This document shows positions 44,018 through 53,542 of a DNA stretch of 64,000 nt, in pieces. The stretch is taken from assembly GCA_039975855.1 (NCBI GenBank), contig JBDWGH010000005.1:248001-312000 (forward strand), in the 5' to 3' direction. Made by a program: the position numbers and the translations under genes. A model generated the notes under the pieces. It made no database searches and was not told the origin of the DNA. It worked only from the letters and a program-made list of their open reading frames with translations. Every line of letters begins with the position of its first letter. Positions within the stretch are counted from its first letter, which is position 1. The stretch is from Litorimonas sp039975855 (GTDB taxonomy: Bacteria; Pseudomonadota; Alphaproteobacteria; Caulobacterales; Maricaulaceae).

Positions 44018-45482
44018 CAATGACTCCCAGAATTAGATAGAGGACTGTCGTAATCGCACCGCCGATAAGCGCGTAGGGGAGCTGCGTGCGGACATGGTCG
44101 ATATGATCATTGGCTGTCGCCATAGATGTAATGATCGAGGTGTCGGACGTTGGACTGCAATGGTCACCGAAAACCCCGCCCCCAAGGGCCGCCGCCACTG
44201 CCAGTGTCACATTTGTGTCCAGGCCCTGCGCCAGCGGAACAGCAATCGCGATCATGATCGCAAAAGTCCCCCAGCTAGTCCCGGTCGAGAAGGCGATGAA
44301 GGCGCTAATCAAAAACACCAGTGCCGGGACGAGCGCGGGCGAAAGGAATGGCTTGGTTTGATCGGCGACATATTGGCCTGTTCCTAAATCTCCGCAAAGA
44401 GTACCAAGCGCAAAGGCGAATACCATCAGCAGTGCAAGGGGTAACATGCCAGACATGCCTTTCAGAACGACATCGACCATTTCGCGCACGCCCATAATAC
44501 CTTGGGCTTTATTCATAATAATGGAGACAAGGATCGCGCCGCAAACGGCATAGAGGACGGATTTGGAACCCGATGCGCGGTCGGCTAGATCAAAGATACC
44601 GTTTGCACCGCCGCTGTCCCAACCCGTGAAGAGCATAAAGATGGGCATGAGAATAACGAGCGTAATTAATGGCAAAACCATATTTCGGGCTTTAGGGCGC
44701 ACACCTTCCTTGGCTTCCATCATCGTAATCTCGCCGGCAATCATGGGCACTGCGCCGTCGCGAATGAGTTTACCTTCGTCAGCAGCCCGCGCTTCCGCGC
44801 GTTTCATTTCGCCAATATCGCGTCCTGTTACGATCACCAAAATGACTAACGCAACTGCCAGCATCGGATAAAAATTCAATGCGACTGCGCCAACCAAGGT
44901 CGAGATCGGGCTTTCGATATTTTGCTCCCCCAACAGCCCCATAATATAAGCTCCCCAGGCATTTAGGGGGATGAGAATACAAATGGGTGCGCAGGTGCTG
45001 TCCGCGATATAGGCTAATTTCTCCCGGGGAATTTTAAGCTCATCCGTGACGGGGCGATAGAGCGTTCCGACCGTTAGGGTCGAAATATTACTCTCTACGA
45101 AGATTAAAGCACCTGTCAGAACGGCGAGAAGTTCAACCCGTTTGCGCTGACCCTTACCATCGGCAGTCGCTGCTTTGCGTTGCAACCACGCCAATACGCG
45201 ATTTACAAACCCTTCAACCCCGCCGGCGCGTTGAATCAGGGCGATCAGGGCCCCAATCAGTAAGGTGAAGATAATAATCTCTGTATTATAATTGCTTTCA
45301 AATACGGCGACAAAACCACCCATCGTCTGGATCGCACCTTGGAGCGGATTTCCGTCTGCAAGGATTAAAAATCCGGATCCGATGCCAAGAAACAGGGCCA
45401 GAAACACTTGCCGTGTCCACAGAGCTAGTCCAATCGCCAAAATCGGCGGTAATAATGAGAGCACACCAACAGAATCTTCCAT
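44010..45482 (-). CDS. NhaC-type Na+/H+ antiporter
   Basis: 490 aa with about 12 hydrophobic segments. The sequence includes STGTSWGTFAIMIAIAVPLA (described), HCSPTSDTSIITSMA near residue 440, and an earlier VESNISTLTVGTLYRPV. These match the NhaC family of antiporters. It is the first gene of the NhaC-esterase-avidin unit. Family members also transport organic ions, so the substrate need not be Na+. The product of the coupled genes makes an organic acid plausible. Confidence 0.88.
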   Translation of the reverse strand: MEDSVGVLSLLPPILAIGLALWTRQVFLALFLGIGSGFLILADGNPLQGAIQTMGGFVAVFESNYNTEIIIFTLLIGALIALIQRAGGVEGFVNRVLAWLQRKAATADGKGQRKRVELLAVLTGALIFVESNISTLTVGTLYRPVTDELKIPREKLAYIADSTCAPICILIPLNAWGAYIMGLLGEQNIESPISTLVGAVALNFYPMLAVALVILVIVTGRDIGEMKRAEARAADEGKLIRDGAVPMIAGEITMMEAKEGVRPKARNMVLPLITLVILMPIFMLFTGWDSGGANGIFDLADRASGSKSVLYAVCGAILVSIIMNKAQGIMGVREMVDVVLKGMSGMLPLALLMVFAFALGTLCGDLGTGQYVADQTKPFLSPALVPALVFLISAFIAFSTGTSWGTFAIMIAIAVPLAQGLDTNVTLAVAAALGGGVFGDHCSPTSDTSIITSMATANDHIDHVRTQLPYALIGGAITTVLYLILGVIGA

Positions 45483-45742
45483 ATGAAAATCGTTAGCGCG
45501 CAGGGCCTCGGACTAAAAGAAAATAGTGCGCATTGATCAGGAACGTACGGATCTACTGAGACGTATTTATGACCGGGTTCCAATGAATGAGGCCATCAAA
45601 TTGGTCTCTAATCATGGGTTTCGCCGGCTTCTGCATTTTAGGTCTTTATTAACTCTATTTCTTTGAGTGAAATAAATTATACTACCTTAAATTATAAACC
45701 CCCAGGTTTGGTTTCTCCGCCAAGCAGGTTTGAGGTTTCGAA
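45483..45742. other. Divergent intergenic region, NhaC unit and TadG-like gene
   Basis: 260 bp with no clear operator. A half CtrA-like TTAA occurs near 45686. A small frame is noted separately. It should hold promoters in both directions. Confidence 0.35.
45526..45666 (+). other. Possible small gene or gene remnant
   Basis: A 46-codon frame from GTG reads as a basic, protein-like peptide beginning RIDQERTDLLRRIYDRV and containing VSNHGFRRLLHF. No Shine-Dalgarno is clear and it has no family match. It may be a fragment of a lost gene. Confidence 0.2.
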
Positions 45743-47074
45743 ATGATGGCTGCTAAAATTAGATTTCGCGAAAGATGCCAGAATCTAAAAGAAAATGATG
45801 ATGGAAACGTTTCTTTGATGTTCGCAGTGAGTTTCATGGCGACATTCATTGTGATCGGTGCCGCCCTCGATTTGTCTCTGATGTATAGCTCAAAATCAAA
45901 GCTTCAGAATCTGACCGACGCCGCTGCATTGGCCGCATTGCAATATGACGGGACGATTCAAGAGAAAGAAGATTTCTTCGTCGATTATGTAAACTTAGTC
46001 GCGAAGGCGAGTGGGGAAGATGGGTCTATCGTCACAACAACCGTCGATATAAAAAAGACAGACGAACTTCTATCCTTGGATGCGAATGTGAACGTTGGCT
46101 TCGACTTAATGATGTTGAACGGATACCATGAGTTGGACACAGTTTCTGTCGACACTTCGGTTCAGGTTGGCCTGTCGGATATTGAAATTGCATTGGTTAT
46201 AGATATTTCCTCCTCGATGCGGGGAAACCGGTTAACGGAAGCCAAAAAGTCAGCGGCCTTGTTTATTGATCAAATTTTTAGCGACGTCAGCCTAAATGGG
46301 CGTGTTGGAATATCTTTTGTTCCGTTTGGCGGAACGGTAAGGGTTCCGATTGAAATGGAGTACTTACTCGAAACCCCAGACGAAGGACTACAGAGTTATT
46401 CCAAAAATTGGATTGATGGAAAGTGGAATCAGTGTTTTGAATTTGACATCGATGACGTCAGAGAAGGTATCGATCTAGAGGATACGTTCCGACCTCTTCC
46501 CGATTTCTGGTCTTGGAACCGAACGAACCCTTGGTGCCCGCTGGAAGGGAATGAGATGGTCCCGCTGACAGATGACGCCGATCGTTTAAAGGAAAAGATT
46601 GACATGCTGTCTTTGTCCGATGGTACGGGATCTGATCACGGGATGCTTTGGGGTTATGAAACCCTCAATGAAGCTTGGAAAAACAAACTCCCTGGAGGAT
46701 TGGAAGACACACCAGCCGCGAATAATTCCACCGTCAAGAAGGTCTTAGTCTTTATGACCGATGGAGGGATTACATCCCAACACTATGTTCGTGATCAGAA
46801 TAAAGTAGGCCTTCCGCCATTTAACTCTAAAAGAAAAACGCGGATTAATTATGCGAATTCGTTGACCAATTTCTATAGCCTGTGTGAGAAGGCCAAGCAG
46901 GATGGCATTGAGCTATTCACAGTTGGATACAACATTAATAATTCAAAACACGAAAACCCATTGAAAATATGTGCGAGTTCGGGGGCCCATTACATCGATG
47001 CCCGTACGGGTGATCTCGAGGGGGTTTTCGCCGGGATCGCAGATTCAATTTCGCCTTTGCGAATTTCCAATTAA
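45743..47074 (+). CDS. TadG-like pilus-assembly/von Willebrand factor A protein
   Basis: 443 aa. The N-terminal segment (about 20-52) has DGNVSLMFAVSFMATFIVIGAA and the TadE/TadG pattern KLQNLTDAAALAAL (described) after it. A vWA domain follows with the MIDAS start D154-I-S156-S-S158 (LVIDISSSM) and a later VFMTDGG. TadG-like proteins are pseudopilin-like surface-exposed subunits of the tight-adherence apparatus. The other tad genes are not in this window. It is transcribed alone. Confidence 0.9.
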   Translation: MMAAKIRFRERCQNLKENDDGNVSLMFAVSFMATFIVIGAALDLSLMYSSKSKLQNLTDAAALAALQYDGTIQEKEDFFVDYVNLVAKASGEDGSIVTTTVDIKKTDELLSLDANVNVGFDLMMLNGYHELDTVSVDTSVQVGLSDIEIALVIDISSSMRGNRLTEAKKSAALFIDQIFSDVSLNGRVGISFVPFGGTVRVPIEMEYLLETPDEGLQSYSKNWIDGKWNQCFEFDIDDVREGIDLEDTFRPLPDFWSWNRTNPWCPLEGNEMVPLTDDADRLKEKIDMLSLSDGTGSDHGMLWGYETLNEAWKNKLPGGLEDTPAANNSTVKKVLVFMTDGGITSQHYVRDQNKVGLPPFNSKRKTRINYANSLTNFYSLCEKAKQDGIELFTVGYNINNSKHENPLKICASSGAHYIDARTGDLEGVFAGIADSISPLRISN

Positions 47075-47125
47075 CGACATTACCGACGGCTGGCTATAAG
47101 ACTAATTTGACGCGGCTTCCTATCT

Positions 47126-48871
47126 TTAGAGTCCGAAGGCGTCCTTAATAATATTAAGTGCACCCAAACGACTGGCGAGCGGAACAAAAACACCGTGCTG
47201 ATTAATGCCTTCTACAAAATTAACCGTGGTATGCCTCATCGTTGCAAGAAGTTTGGCGTGGGGACGGTCAGCATCACTCCCTGCCCCAACATAGACCGTA
47301 GCATTATAGTCATCTGGCGCGTGATCCAGAATTTCTCGTAAATCGAGTTTTGTATGATCTAATTCCTCAATCAACCGTCGCACGGCGATAGGGGAGCGCT
47401 GCTCACCGAAAAGAGCCAAGTCATTTGGATTAACGGTAGCAGGAGGCGAGAAAACAAGGCTTGATTTGCCATTTAGTTTTGCCGCGTAAAGTATTGCCGC
47501 CATACCACCAGCCGAACTCCCAAATGTGAACAGCGGTTTTTCTGGCCCTAAACCTTTGATGATTTCACGTAGCGCGTCTATAGTTTCGGGAAGAGTTTCC
47601 CCCAATGACTTAACGCCATCCAGATACATCAGACGTTTGAAATCGTTTAAAAAAATTGCGGTTAGGCCTAGTTCCGCAAAAAAAACATCCAGAACATGTG
47701 AGGGCAAATGTCCTCTATCCCCGAGACCGCGAAAAACTAGAACAATTCCATTGGGCCGCTCTGGGCCCGCGATAGTTATGTCTTTCGAATGATCTGAAAT
47801 CCTCTCAACGGGATATTTAGTCTGGCGAATATCCATGACCTGACGGAGAAAATTTCTATGTATCTCTCTTGGCGCAGCATCAAATGCATTCTCCAAATCA
47901 TTGGCAAAGAGCAAGGAGCGATAAAGTTTTTTGCCGCGTAGGTCTTCGGTTCGAATGTTGTTAGCGGAGATATTTTGCATATACAAAATTGCATTGGCCG
48001 GCGGGTTTTGCGTTGAAGCCCATTCCCAATTTTCTTCAACTATCTTGCGAAATTTGGCTTCCTGACCAGTCTTTTCAAGGAGTGCTGTCCAAAGCCAGAG
48101 TAATGATGGCGAACGCGGAAACTTCTTAAAAACCCTCCCAATTTTTCCATAATATTTATCAGAAATTTCGAAATGTCGTAAGATTTCTTTGTTTAAGGTG
48201 TTAGGGAGAAGGCGCTCCATATTTAGCTGACAGGCGGACTCAATTTCAGTCCAGGCCTCACTCATTTTGTCCAGGCGGGCTAAATGAATGGCTCGCATTA
48301 TCCGCAAAGACCAATTTTTAGGTGCCAAATCTACCCAATCTGAAATGCGAGCCGGAATGGTATAGGCACCAACCGTTTCGGTTGTTTCATCAAAAAGACT
48401 CGCCGGAATTTCGACTTCTGGCAATCGCGTTAAAAGCTCTTCCAAAGTTACATAGGCTTCGGAATGTCTATGGCGCGAAAGAAGGGCTGCAATTCGGCGA
48501 AGATGCCACCGCTCGACATCCGGTTCAGCTTTTATAATTTGATCTAAAAGCTGTGTTTGTAAGTCTAATTCGCCGTTTCGAGAAGCGACCTGTTCTCGAA
48601 ATTTGACGAGTGGCAGGTCTGGAGCGCCGCGCTCTTTTGCTAGCGCAATGTGATTCTCAATATCTTCAATCTGATTTGATTTCAGTGCGACCCTGGCGAG
48701 GAGTAAATGCGGAGGCCAAGCCTTGGGGTCTTTCGAAACAAAGGTTTCGCAAATTTGTCGTGCTTTAGTCAAATTTCCTTCGACCAATAAACGTTGAGCT
48801 TCTTTGAGTGAGCTTGGGTCAACATTAGCCTGTAGCATAAAGTTCCTGACGTCTTTCCTGTTTGCAGACAC
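47126..48871 (-). CDS. Helical-repeat protein fused to alpha/beta hydrolase
   Basis: 581 aa. The N-terminal about 330 residues are helical with TPR-like spacing (SLKEAQRLLVEGNLTKARQICETF and similar). The C-terminal domain (about 370-581) is an alpha/beta hydrolase: GIVLVFRGLGDRG, nucleophile S453 in GSSAGG, and a late His in GINQHGVF. Likely an esterase or peptidase with a protein-binding part. No signal peptide is seen. A start at 48835 (MLQANVDP) is possible. Function unknown. Confidence 0.75.
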   Translation of the reverse strand: MSANRKDVRNFMLQANVDPSSLKEAQRLLVEGNLTKARQICETFVSKDPKAWPPHLLLARVALKSNQIEDIENHIALAKERGAPDLPLVKFREQVASRNGELDLQTQLLDQIIKAEPDVERWHLRRIAALLSRHRHSEAYVTLEELLTRLPEVEIPASLFDETTETVGAYTIPARISDWVDLAPKNWSLRIMRAIHLARLDKMSEAWTEIESACQLNMERLLPNTLNKEILRHFEISDKYYGKIGRVFKKFPRSPSLLWLWTALLEKTGQEAKFRKIVEENWEWASTQNPPANAILYMQNISANNIRTEDLRGKKLYRSLLFANDLENAFDAAPREIHRNFLRQVMDIRQTKYPVERISDHSKDITIAGPERPNGIVLVFRGLGDRGHLPSHVLDVFFAELGLTAIFLNDFKRLMYLDGVKSLGETLPETIDALREIIKGLGPEKPLFTFGSSAGGMAAILYAAKLNGKSSLVFSPPATVNPNDLALFGEQRSPIAVRRLIEELDHTKLDLREILDHAPDDYNATVYVGAGSDADRPHAKLLATMRHTTVNFVEGINQHGVFVPLASRLGALNIIKDAFGL

Positions 48872-49058
48872 TTAGTTTTTTGTCGGAGGACGTTTTTCAT
48901 AAGATAGGGTTCGAAGTAAATGAAATAATCTTCTGAATAGAATTTTAATCTTCGATTGTTGATTGGACGGCATTGGGACGAATCATCGAATGCATAAAGA
49001 AAGAATTTTGTGCAATCATCATCGCGACATCGTTCAGAAATCTTGCTAGCGCATTTCC

Positions 49059-49961
49059 ATGAACTTCCGCGATTTTCTTCTGCTTTTTACCATTTGTTTT
49101 GTTTGGGGTCTCAATATCGTTATCACGCGGTGGGTTGTATTTGATGCGGCGGTCCCGCCCGTGTTTTTTGCGGGCCTTCGGTTTTTGGGTGTAGCGTTAA
49201 TTCTGATCCCGTTTCTGAGGCCAATTCCCAAAGACCTCGGCACCTTGTTCCTCATCTCCTTTTTCATTGGGTCAGGACATTTTGCTTTGCTTTTTTACGG
49301 ATTAGCAAATGCGGAAGCCTCCGCCTCGGCTGTCGTTGGGCAATTGGGCGTGCCTTTTGCGACCTTGATGAGCATGGCGTTTCTGGGTGAAACAATTGGC
49401 TGGCGTCGGGGGCTAGGGATTATGCTCGCTTTTTCGGGCGTGCTTCTCATTGCGGTAGACCCGGGAAGTTTCACGGTGTCTTTCGGTTTACTCTATATTG
49501 CCGCCGCAGCGTTTGTCGCCTCGGTTGGCGGAATATTGATGAAACGTATGTCGCCCATCACCGCTCTGCAAAGCCAAGCCTGGATTGGTCTATTTTCTTT
49601 TGCGCCGCTTTTCGTCGTGTCCGCTTTTCTTGAGAGAGGGCAGGTGGACAGTTATATTGCTGGAGGATGGTGGGTGTGGATCGCGACAGTTTTTGCTGTG
49701 GTCGGTGTGTCGATTATTGGTCATGGCGGATTTTATCATCTCATCAAAAAATATGATATTTCACTGTTGTCTCCGCTGACACTGATGACGCCGATTTGGG
49801 GTGTGATCCTCAGTATCGTTTTACTCAATGAAGCGATCACCCCACAGCTCGTGCTTGGCTCCGTTATTTCATTGGGCGGCGTGTTCGTGATTGCAGTGCG
49901 GCCCAACACAAAAATGCCTGAAGCCAGTATGGGCAAGAAACTGGGTAGCGGTGGGTCATGA
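49059..49961 (+). CDS. EamA/DMT-family transporter
   Basis: 300 aa with ten hydrophobic segments in two repeats of five, the drug/metabolite transporter layout. The first repeat contains FCFVWGLNIVITRW, and the second LLSPLTLMTPIWGVILSIVLL. Substrate is unknown; members export amino acids or metabolites. The ybeY start follows after 47 bp. Confidence 0.93.
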   Translation: MNFRDFLLLFTICFVWGLNIVITRWVVFDAAVPPVFFAGLRFLGVALILIPFLRPIPKDLGTLFLISFFIGSGHFALLFYGLANAEASASAVVGQLGVPFATLMSMAFLGETIGWRRGLGIMLAFSGVLLIAVDPGSFTVSFGLLYIAAAAFVASVGGILMKRMSPITALQSQAWIGLFSFAPLFVVSAFLERGQVDSYIAGGWWVWIATVFAVVGVSIIGHGGFYHLIKKYDISLLSPLTLMTPIWGVILSIVLLNEAITPQLVLGSVISLGGVFVIAVRPNTKMPEASMGKKLGSGGS

Positions 49962-50008
49962 GCGGATGACGCTTCCCTATTTATTCCGTGTCCGATAAAG
50001 GGCGCGCG

Positions 50009-50455
50009 ATGACACACTTAATCGACATTGCCGTCCAAGCAGAAGGCTGGCCGGATTGCGCCGACCTTGCGGCAAAGGCTGTTGCGGCTGTTGCGGCAGA
50101 GTTGGACGGACCGCGCTTGGGCGAACTATCACTTGTATTGTCTGATGACGAGCAGGTAACCGTTTTGAACCGGGACTATCGGTATAAAGATAAGCCCACA
50201 AACGTACTATCTTTCCCACAATCGGGCCCGCTTCTTGGTGATATTATTTTGGCGCGGGAAACTATTACTCGCGAGGCGAAAGATAAGGGGGCTTCATTTG
50301 AGGCCCACCTAACCCACCTCATCATGCATGGTTGGCTACATTTACAGGGCTTTGATCATCAAACGGACGAGACAGCGTCTGAGATGGAATCCATTGAAAT
50401 TGCCGCACTGGCGACGCTGGGCATTGACAACCCTTATCAGGTGAGTGACGACTAA
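50009..50455 (+). CDS. ybeY: Endoribonuclease YbeY (rRNA maturation)
   Basis: 148 aa from the ATG at 50009, chosen because AGGG lies upstream; a GTG at 49988 is the alternative. The metal site is H107, H111 and H117 in HGWLHLQGFDH. It processes 16S rRNA ends and helps ribosome quality control. The usual upstream phoH is missing here and an EamA transporter gene stands instead. corC follows with 7 bp. Confidence 0.96.
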   Translation: MTHLIDIAVQAEGWPDCADLAAKAVAAVAAELDGPRLGELSLVLSDDEQVTVLNRDYRYKDKPTNVLSFPQSGPLLGDIILARETITREAKDKGASFEAHLTHLIMHGWLHLQGFDHQTDETASEMESIEIAALATLGIDNPYQVSDD

Positions 50456-50462
50456 TCCTATC

Positions 50463-51389
50463 ATGACAGACGACACTCCGACCGCATCGCCGCCCAAGCG
50501 CCGCTTGCGTGACCTTCTTAAACGCAACACGGCTCATGCCCCGACAACGCCAAAAGCGTCAGACCTATCAGAGCACCGTATGGTCACGGCAGCGGCCCGC
50601 TTTCACCGTTTACGTGTGGACGATGTAATGGTGCCGCGCGCCAATATCGTATCCGTGGACAGTACGTCCACGCTGACTGAATTGTCGGCTGCGTTTAAGG
50701 CAGCGGGACATTCACGCTTGCCAGTCTATAAAGAGACATTGGACGAACCAACGGGCATGGTTCATATCAAGGACCTGCTGCCGTACTTGATGTTGGACGC
50801 CAAAGGACGGACAAATAAGACCTATCCCGATAAAAAAGTCCTGCAATATATTCGGCGCGAAGTTCTTTTTGTACCGCCCTCTATGCTGGCGCAGGATCTT
50901 CTGCGCAGAATGCAAGGACGTCGCATTCATATGGCGGTTGTCGTGGACGAATATGGCGGGACGGATGGCCTTGTGACGATCGAGGATCTCATAGAGACTA
51001 TCGTCGGCGATATTGACGATGAACATGACGAACAAGAGCCCGAAGTGCAAATTGTCACCGGCAAGGGCGGCCGCACGGTTTGGGAAGCTGATGCACGAGT
51101 CCTGATCGATGATTTTGAAAAAACATTGGGCCGGGATTTTGCGACACCTGATGAAGAAGACGACGTCGATACGCTAGGCGGGTTGATCTTCACCTTGGCG
51201 GGCCGCGTTCCAGAACGCGGAGAAATAATCCGTCATGCTTCAGGTGTAGAATTTGAAGTAATGGACGCTGATTCTCGCCGGGTAAAACGTGTGCGGATTG
51301 CGGACTCGCGTCGAAAGACCTCTGAATTACCTGAGAAGCCAAAATCAAAGGCGAAGGATGCGCAAGCTGACTCGAGCCCAAAAGCGTAA
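50463..51389 (+). CDS. CorC/HlyC-type CBS-domain protein
   Basis: 308 aa from the ATG at 50463 (a GTG at 50445 is possible). Two CBS domains (about residues 60-180) are marked by VDDVMVPRANIVSVD and VVVDEYGGTDGLVTIEDLIE (described). A CorC_HlyC C-terminal domain follows, containing GRVPERGEI. It has no membrane segments, which fits CorC rather than CNNM transporters. Likely involved in Mg2+/Co2+ handling. It overlaps nothing, but lnt starts right after its stop. Confidence 0.93.
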   Translation: MTDDTPTASPPKRRLRDLLKRNTAHAPTTPKASDLSEHRMVTAAARFHRLRVDDVMVPRANIVSVDSTSTLTELSAAFKAAGHSRLPVYKETLDEPTGMVHIKDLLPYLMLDAKGRTNKTYPDKKVLQYIRREVLFVPPSMLAQDLLRRMQGRRIHMAVVVDEYGGTDGLVTIEDLIETIVGDIDDEHDEQEPEVQIVTGKGGRTVWEADARVLIDDFEKTLGRDFATPDEEDDVDTLGGLIFTLAGRVPERGEIIRHASGVEFEVMDADSRRVKRVRIADSRRKTSELPEKPKSKAKDAQADSSPKA

Positions 51390-52979
51390 ATGAAAACACC
51401 ACTCTTACTTCGTACCGAAGGTTGGATCGGACGCGGCGTTGGATTGGGTTTGGGTGCGTTAGCTGTATTGGGGCAGGCACCTTTTCACCTATGGCCAATT
51501 GCTCTTCTATCACTCGCATGTCTGTTCGCGCGTCTGCAATGGGCGGCGAAAACAGATCATCCTGGGCGCCGCGGATTCAGTACCGCCATGTGGTGGGCGA
51601 TGGGCTATTTCGCTGCGGGGACGTTCTGGGTTGGATCAGCCTTTGTCGAACGCGGGCCCGAATTTATTCCGATTATGCCGTTTATGGTGGCGGGCCTCGC
51701 CGTATTGCTCTCTGTTTTTTGGGGCTTAGCAGGAATGTTCTTCGCCCGAGCCAAACTTATGGGGCTTTTATCGATTTTGGTTTTTGCCGCAGCCTTCACA
51801 TTAGCCGAGTTAACACGCGGTCATATCTTTGGCGGTTTCCCATGGAACTTGCCAGCTTACATTTTTGAGGCGGGGTCTCGCCCGTCACAGAGTGCCCGTT
51901 GGATCGGGGCATATGGCCTTTCCAGTTTGGTCTTGCTGATCAGTGCAGCCATAGGACAGGCTATATTTTGGCGAGAAAGAATCTGGCCTGCGGCACTTGC
52001 CGTACTCTCTGTTATCGGACTTTACAGCATTGGACATGTGAGATTGTCAGATGCGGAATTACAGTATCAATCCGATGTTTCTATGCGGATTGTTTCTGTT
52101 CCATTTAAACAATCCGAAATGATGGCGCAAAATAGTTCAATTGCGATCACTAATGACTTCATCATCGCCAGCATTAAACCTGGTATAAAAGATATTACGC
52201 ATTTGGTTTGGCCAGAGGGTGCCGTTCGAGGGTTTAGGGGCCCCGCCATGGATGATCCAGATCTGCTTTATGCGGTGGGCGGACTTCTCGCAGATGAAGA
52301 CGCCACCCCGCCTGTGTGGTTGATGAATTCGCTTCAAACAGAAAGAGAAAACGGCAGACTGCGCTACTACAATGTTTCGGTTGCGGTGACGTTTGACGAA
52401 AATGGTATCCCAGCCGTCGCCGGCAGCAACCGCAAACGCAAACTCGTCGCGTTTGGAGAGCATATTCCTTTCATGGATTGGTTCGAAGATGTGCAGTTTC
52501 CTCTGATCTCAACAAACCTCGCATCAATCTCACCAGCCAAGAAAAAGACCCTCGCCGATTTTCCAGGATTACCGCGCCTGTCACCACAGCTTTGCTATGA
52601 GGTTGCCTTTCCTGGCTTGACCCCGAGCGGAGATGGAAAACATGCCGAATTCATCTTGAATCAATCCAATGATGCTTGGTTTGGAAAAAGCGCAGGTCCC
52701 GCACAACATGCGAATATTGCACGCTATCGCGCCATAGAAACGGGCTTGCCCATCATCCGTGCCGCATCAAATGGAATAAGCGGTCAGATCGATCCTTACG
52801 GCAGGATTCACGGAGAGGTTGTGAGTGAGGAAACGCAGTATATTGACATGAAGTTACTTAAACCTCTGAAATTCAACAACAAAATTAAATTTGTCGATTT
52901 GGCGCTGCTATTGATAAGTCTGTTAATATGCGTCATAACGTCCCTCATTAGGCCGCGCGGTGTGGGACTGCGCGTCTAA
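51390..52979 (+). CDS. lnt: Apolipoprotein N-acyltransferase
   Basis: 529 aa. About eight N-terminal hydrophobic segments lead to a nitrilase-like periplasmic domain, with the catalytic triad E276 (WPEGA), K351 (RKLVAFGE) and C402 (LCYEVAF). The enzyme adds the third acyl chain to lipoproteins. Its presence fits the lipoproteins in this window (avidin-like, esterase, DUF1287 and cyclophilin proteins). Its ATG follows the corC stop without a gap. Confidence 0.97.
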   Translation: MKTPLLLRTEGWIGRGVGLGLGALAVLGQAPFHLWPIALLSLACLFARLQWAAKTDHPGRRGFSTAMWWAMGYFAAGTFWVGSAFVERGPEFIPIMPFMVAGLAVLLSVFWGLAGMFFARAKLMGLLSILVFAAAFTLAELTRGHIFGGFPWNLPAYIFEAGSRPSQSARWIGAYGLSSLVLLISAAIGQAIFWRERIWPAALAVLSVIGLYSIGHVRLSDAELQYQSDVSMRIVSVPFKQSEMMAQNSSIAITNDFIIASIKPGIKDITHLVWPEGAVRGFRGPAMDDPDLLYAVGGLLADEDATPPVWLMNSLQTERENGRLRYYNVSVAVTFDENGIPAVAGSNRKRKLVAFGEHIPFMDWFEDVQFPLISTNLASISPAKKKTLADFPGLPRLSPQLCYEVAFPGLTPSGDGKHAEFILNQSNDAWFGKSAGPAQHANIARYRAIETGLPIIRAASNGISGQIDPYGRIHGEVVSEETQYIDMKLLKPLKFNNKIKFVDLALLLISLLICVITSLIRPRGVGLRV

Positions 52980-53068
52980 CTATATACAACTAGATTAACG
53001 TTCGTTTTCTTTTGGTGGGGGCACCATGGGCGGCTTGTCGTCAGGCACCGAACGTAGATGGGAAAAAC

Positions 53069-53503
53069 ATGAGTGAAAAACTTGGCCCGCGGTCGCCAAA
53101 CCCGGTCGACGTGCATGTTGGCGCACGCGTGCGATTGAGACGGAAAATTCTAAGACTTAGTCAGGAAAAATTAGGCGATCAGCTGGGAGTTACTTTTCAG
53201 CAGGTTCAAAAATATGAACGCGGTGCGAACCGTATTGGGGCTAGCCGCCTTTGGAAACTTTCAGAAGTTCTCGATGTTCCGGTCAGCTTTTTTTATGACG
53301 GTTTATCGACAGAATATGGTGGCCAGTCTGATAGTTCGGCGCTTTTGTCTGAATCACCGGATCAGTCGCCAGTTGTTTATGATTTTATCAATTCTACAGA
53401 CGGGGTCAGCCTCGCCAAGGCGGTATTGAAAATCAAAAATAAAGCGGTCCGTCGTCAGATATTGGAACTCGCCCGCTCTTTGGGTGAAAATCAAGACGAA
53501 TAG
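53069..53503 (+). CDS. Xre-family HTH regulator
   Basis: 144 aa from the ATG at 53069, preceded by GGGAAAAAC, chosen over an upstream ATG at 53012. The helix-turn-helix (about 24-72) has SQEKLGDQLGVTFQQVQKYE and GANRIGASRLWKLSEVL. The C-terminus is acidic. The gene occupies the position that many alphaproteobacteria show between lnt and metK, but metK is absent here. Likely a regulator of stress or metabolism. Confidence 0.92.
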   Translation: MSEKLGPRSPNPVDVHVGARVRLRRKILRLSQEKLGDQLGVTFQQVQKYERGANRIGASRLWKLSEVLDVPVSFFYDGLSTEYGGQSDSSALLSESPDQSPVVYDFINSTDGVSLAKAVLKIKNKAVRRQILELARSLGENQDE

Positions 53504-53542
53504 CACTTTATAGTTTGTGCTGCGCCGCCTATAGGCGCGGCA

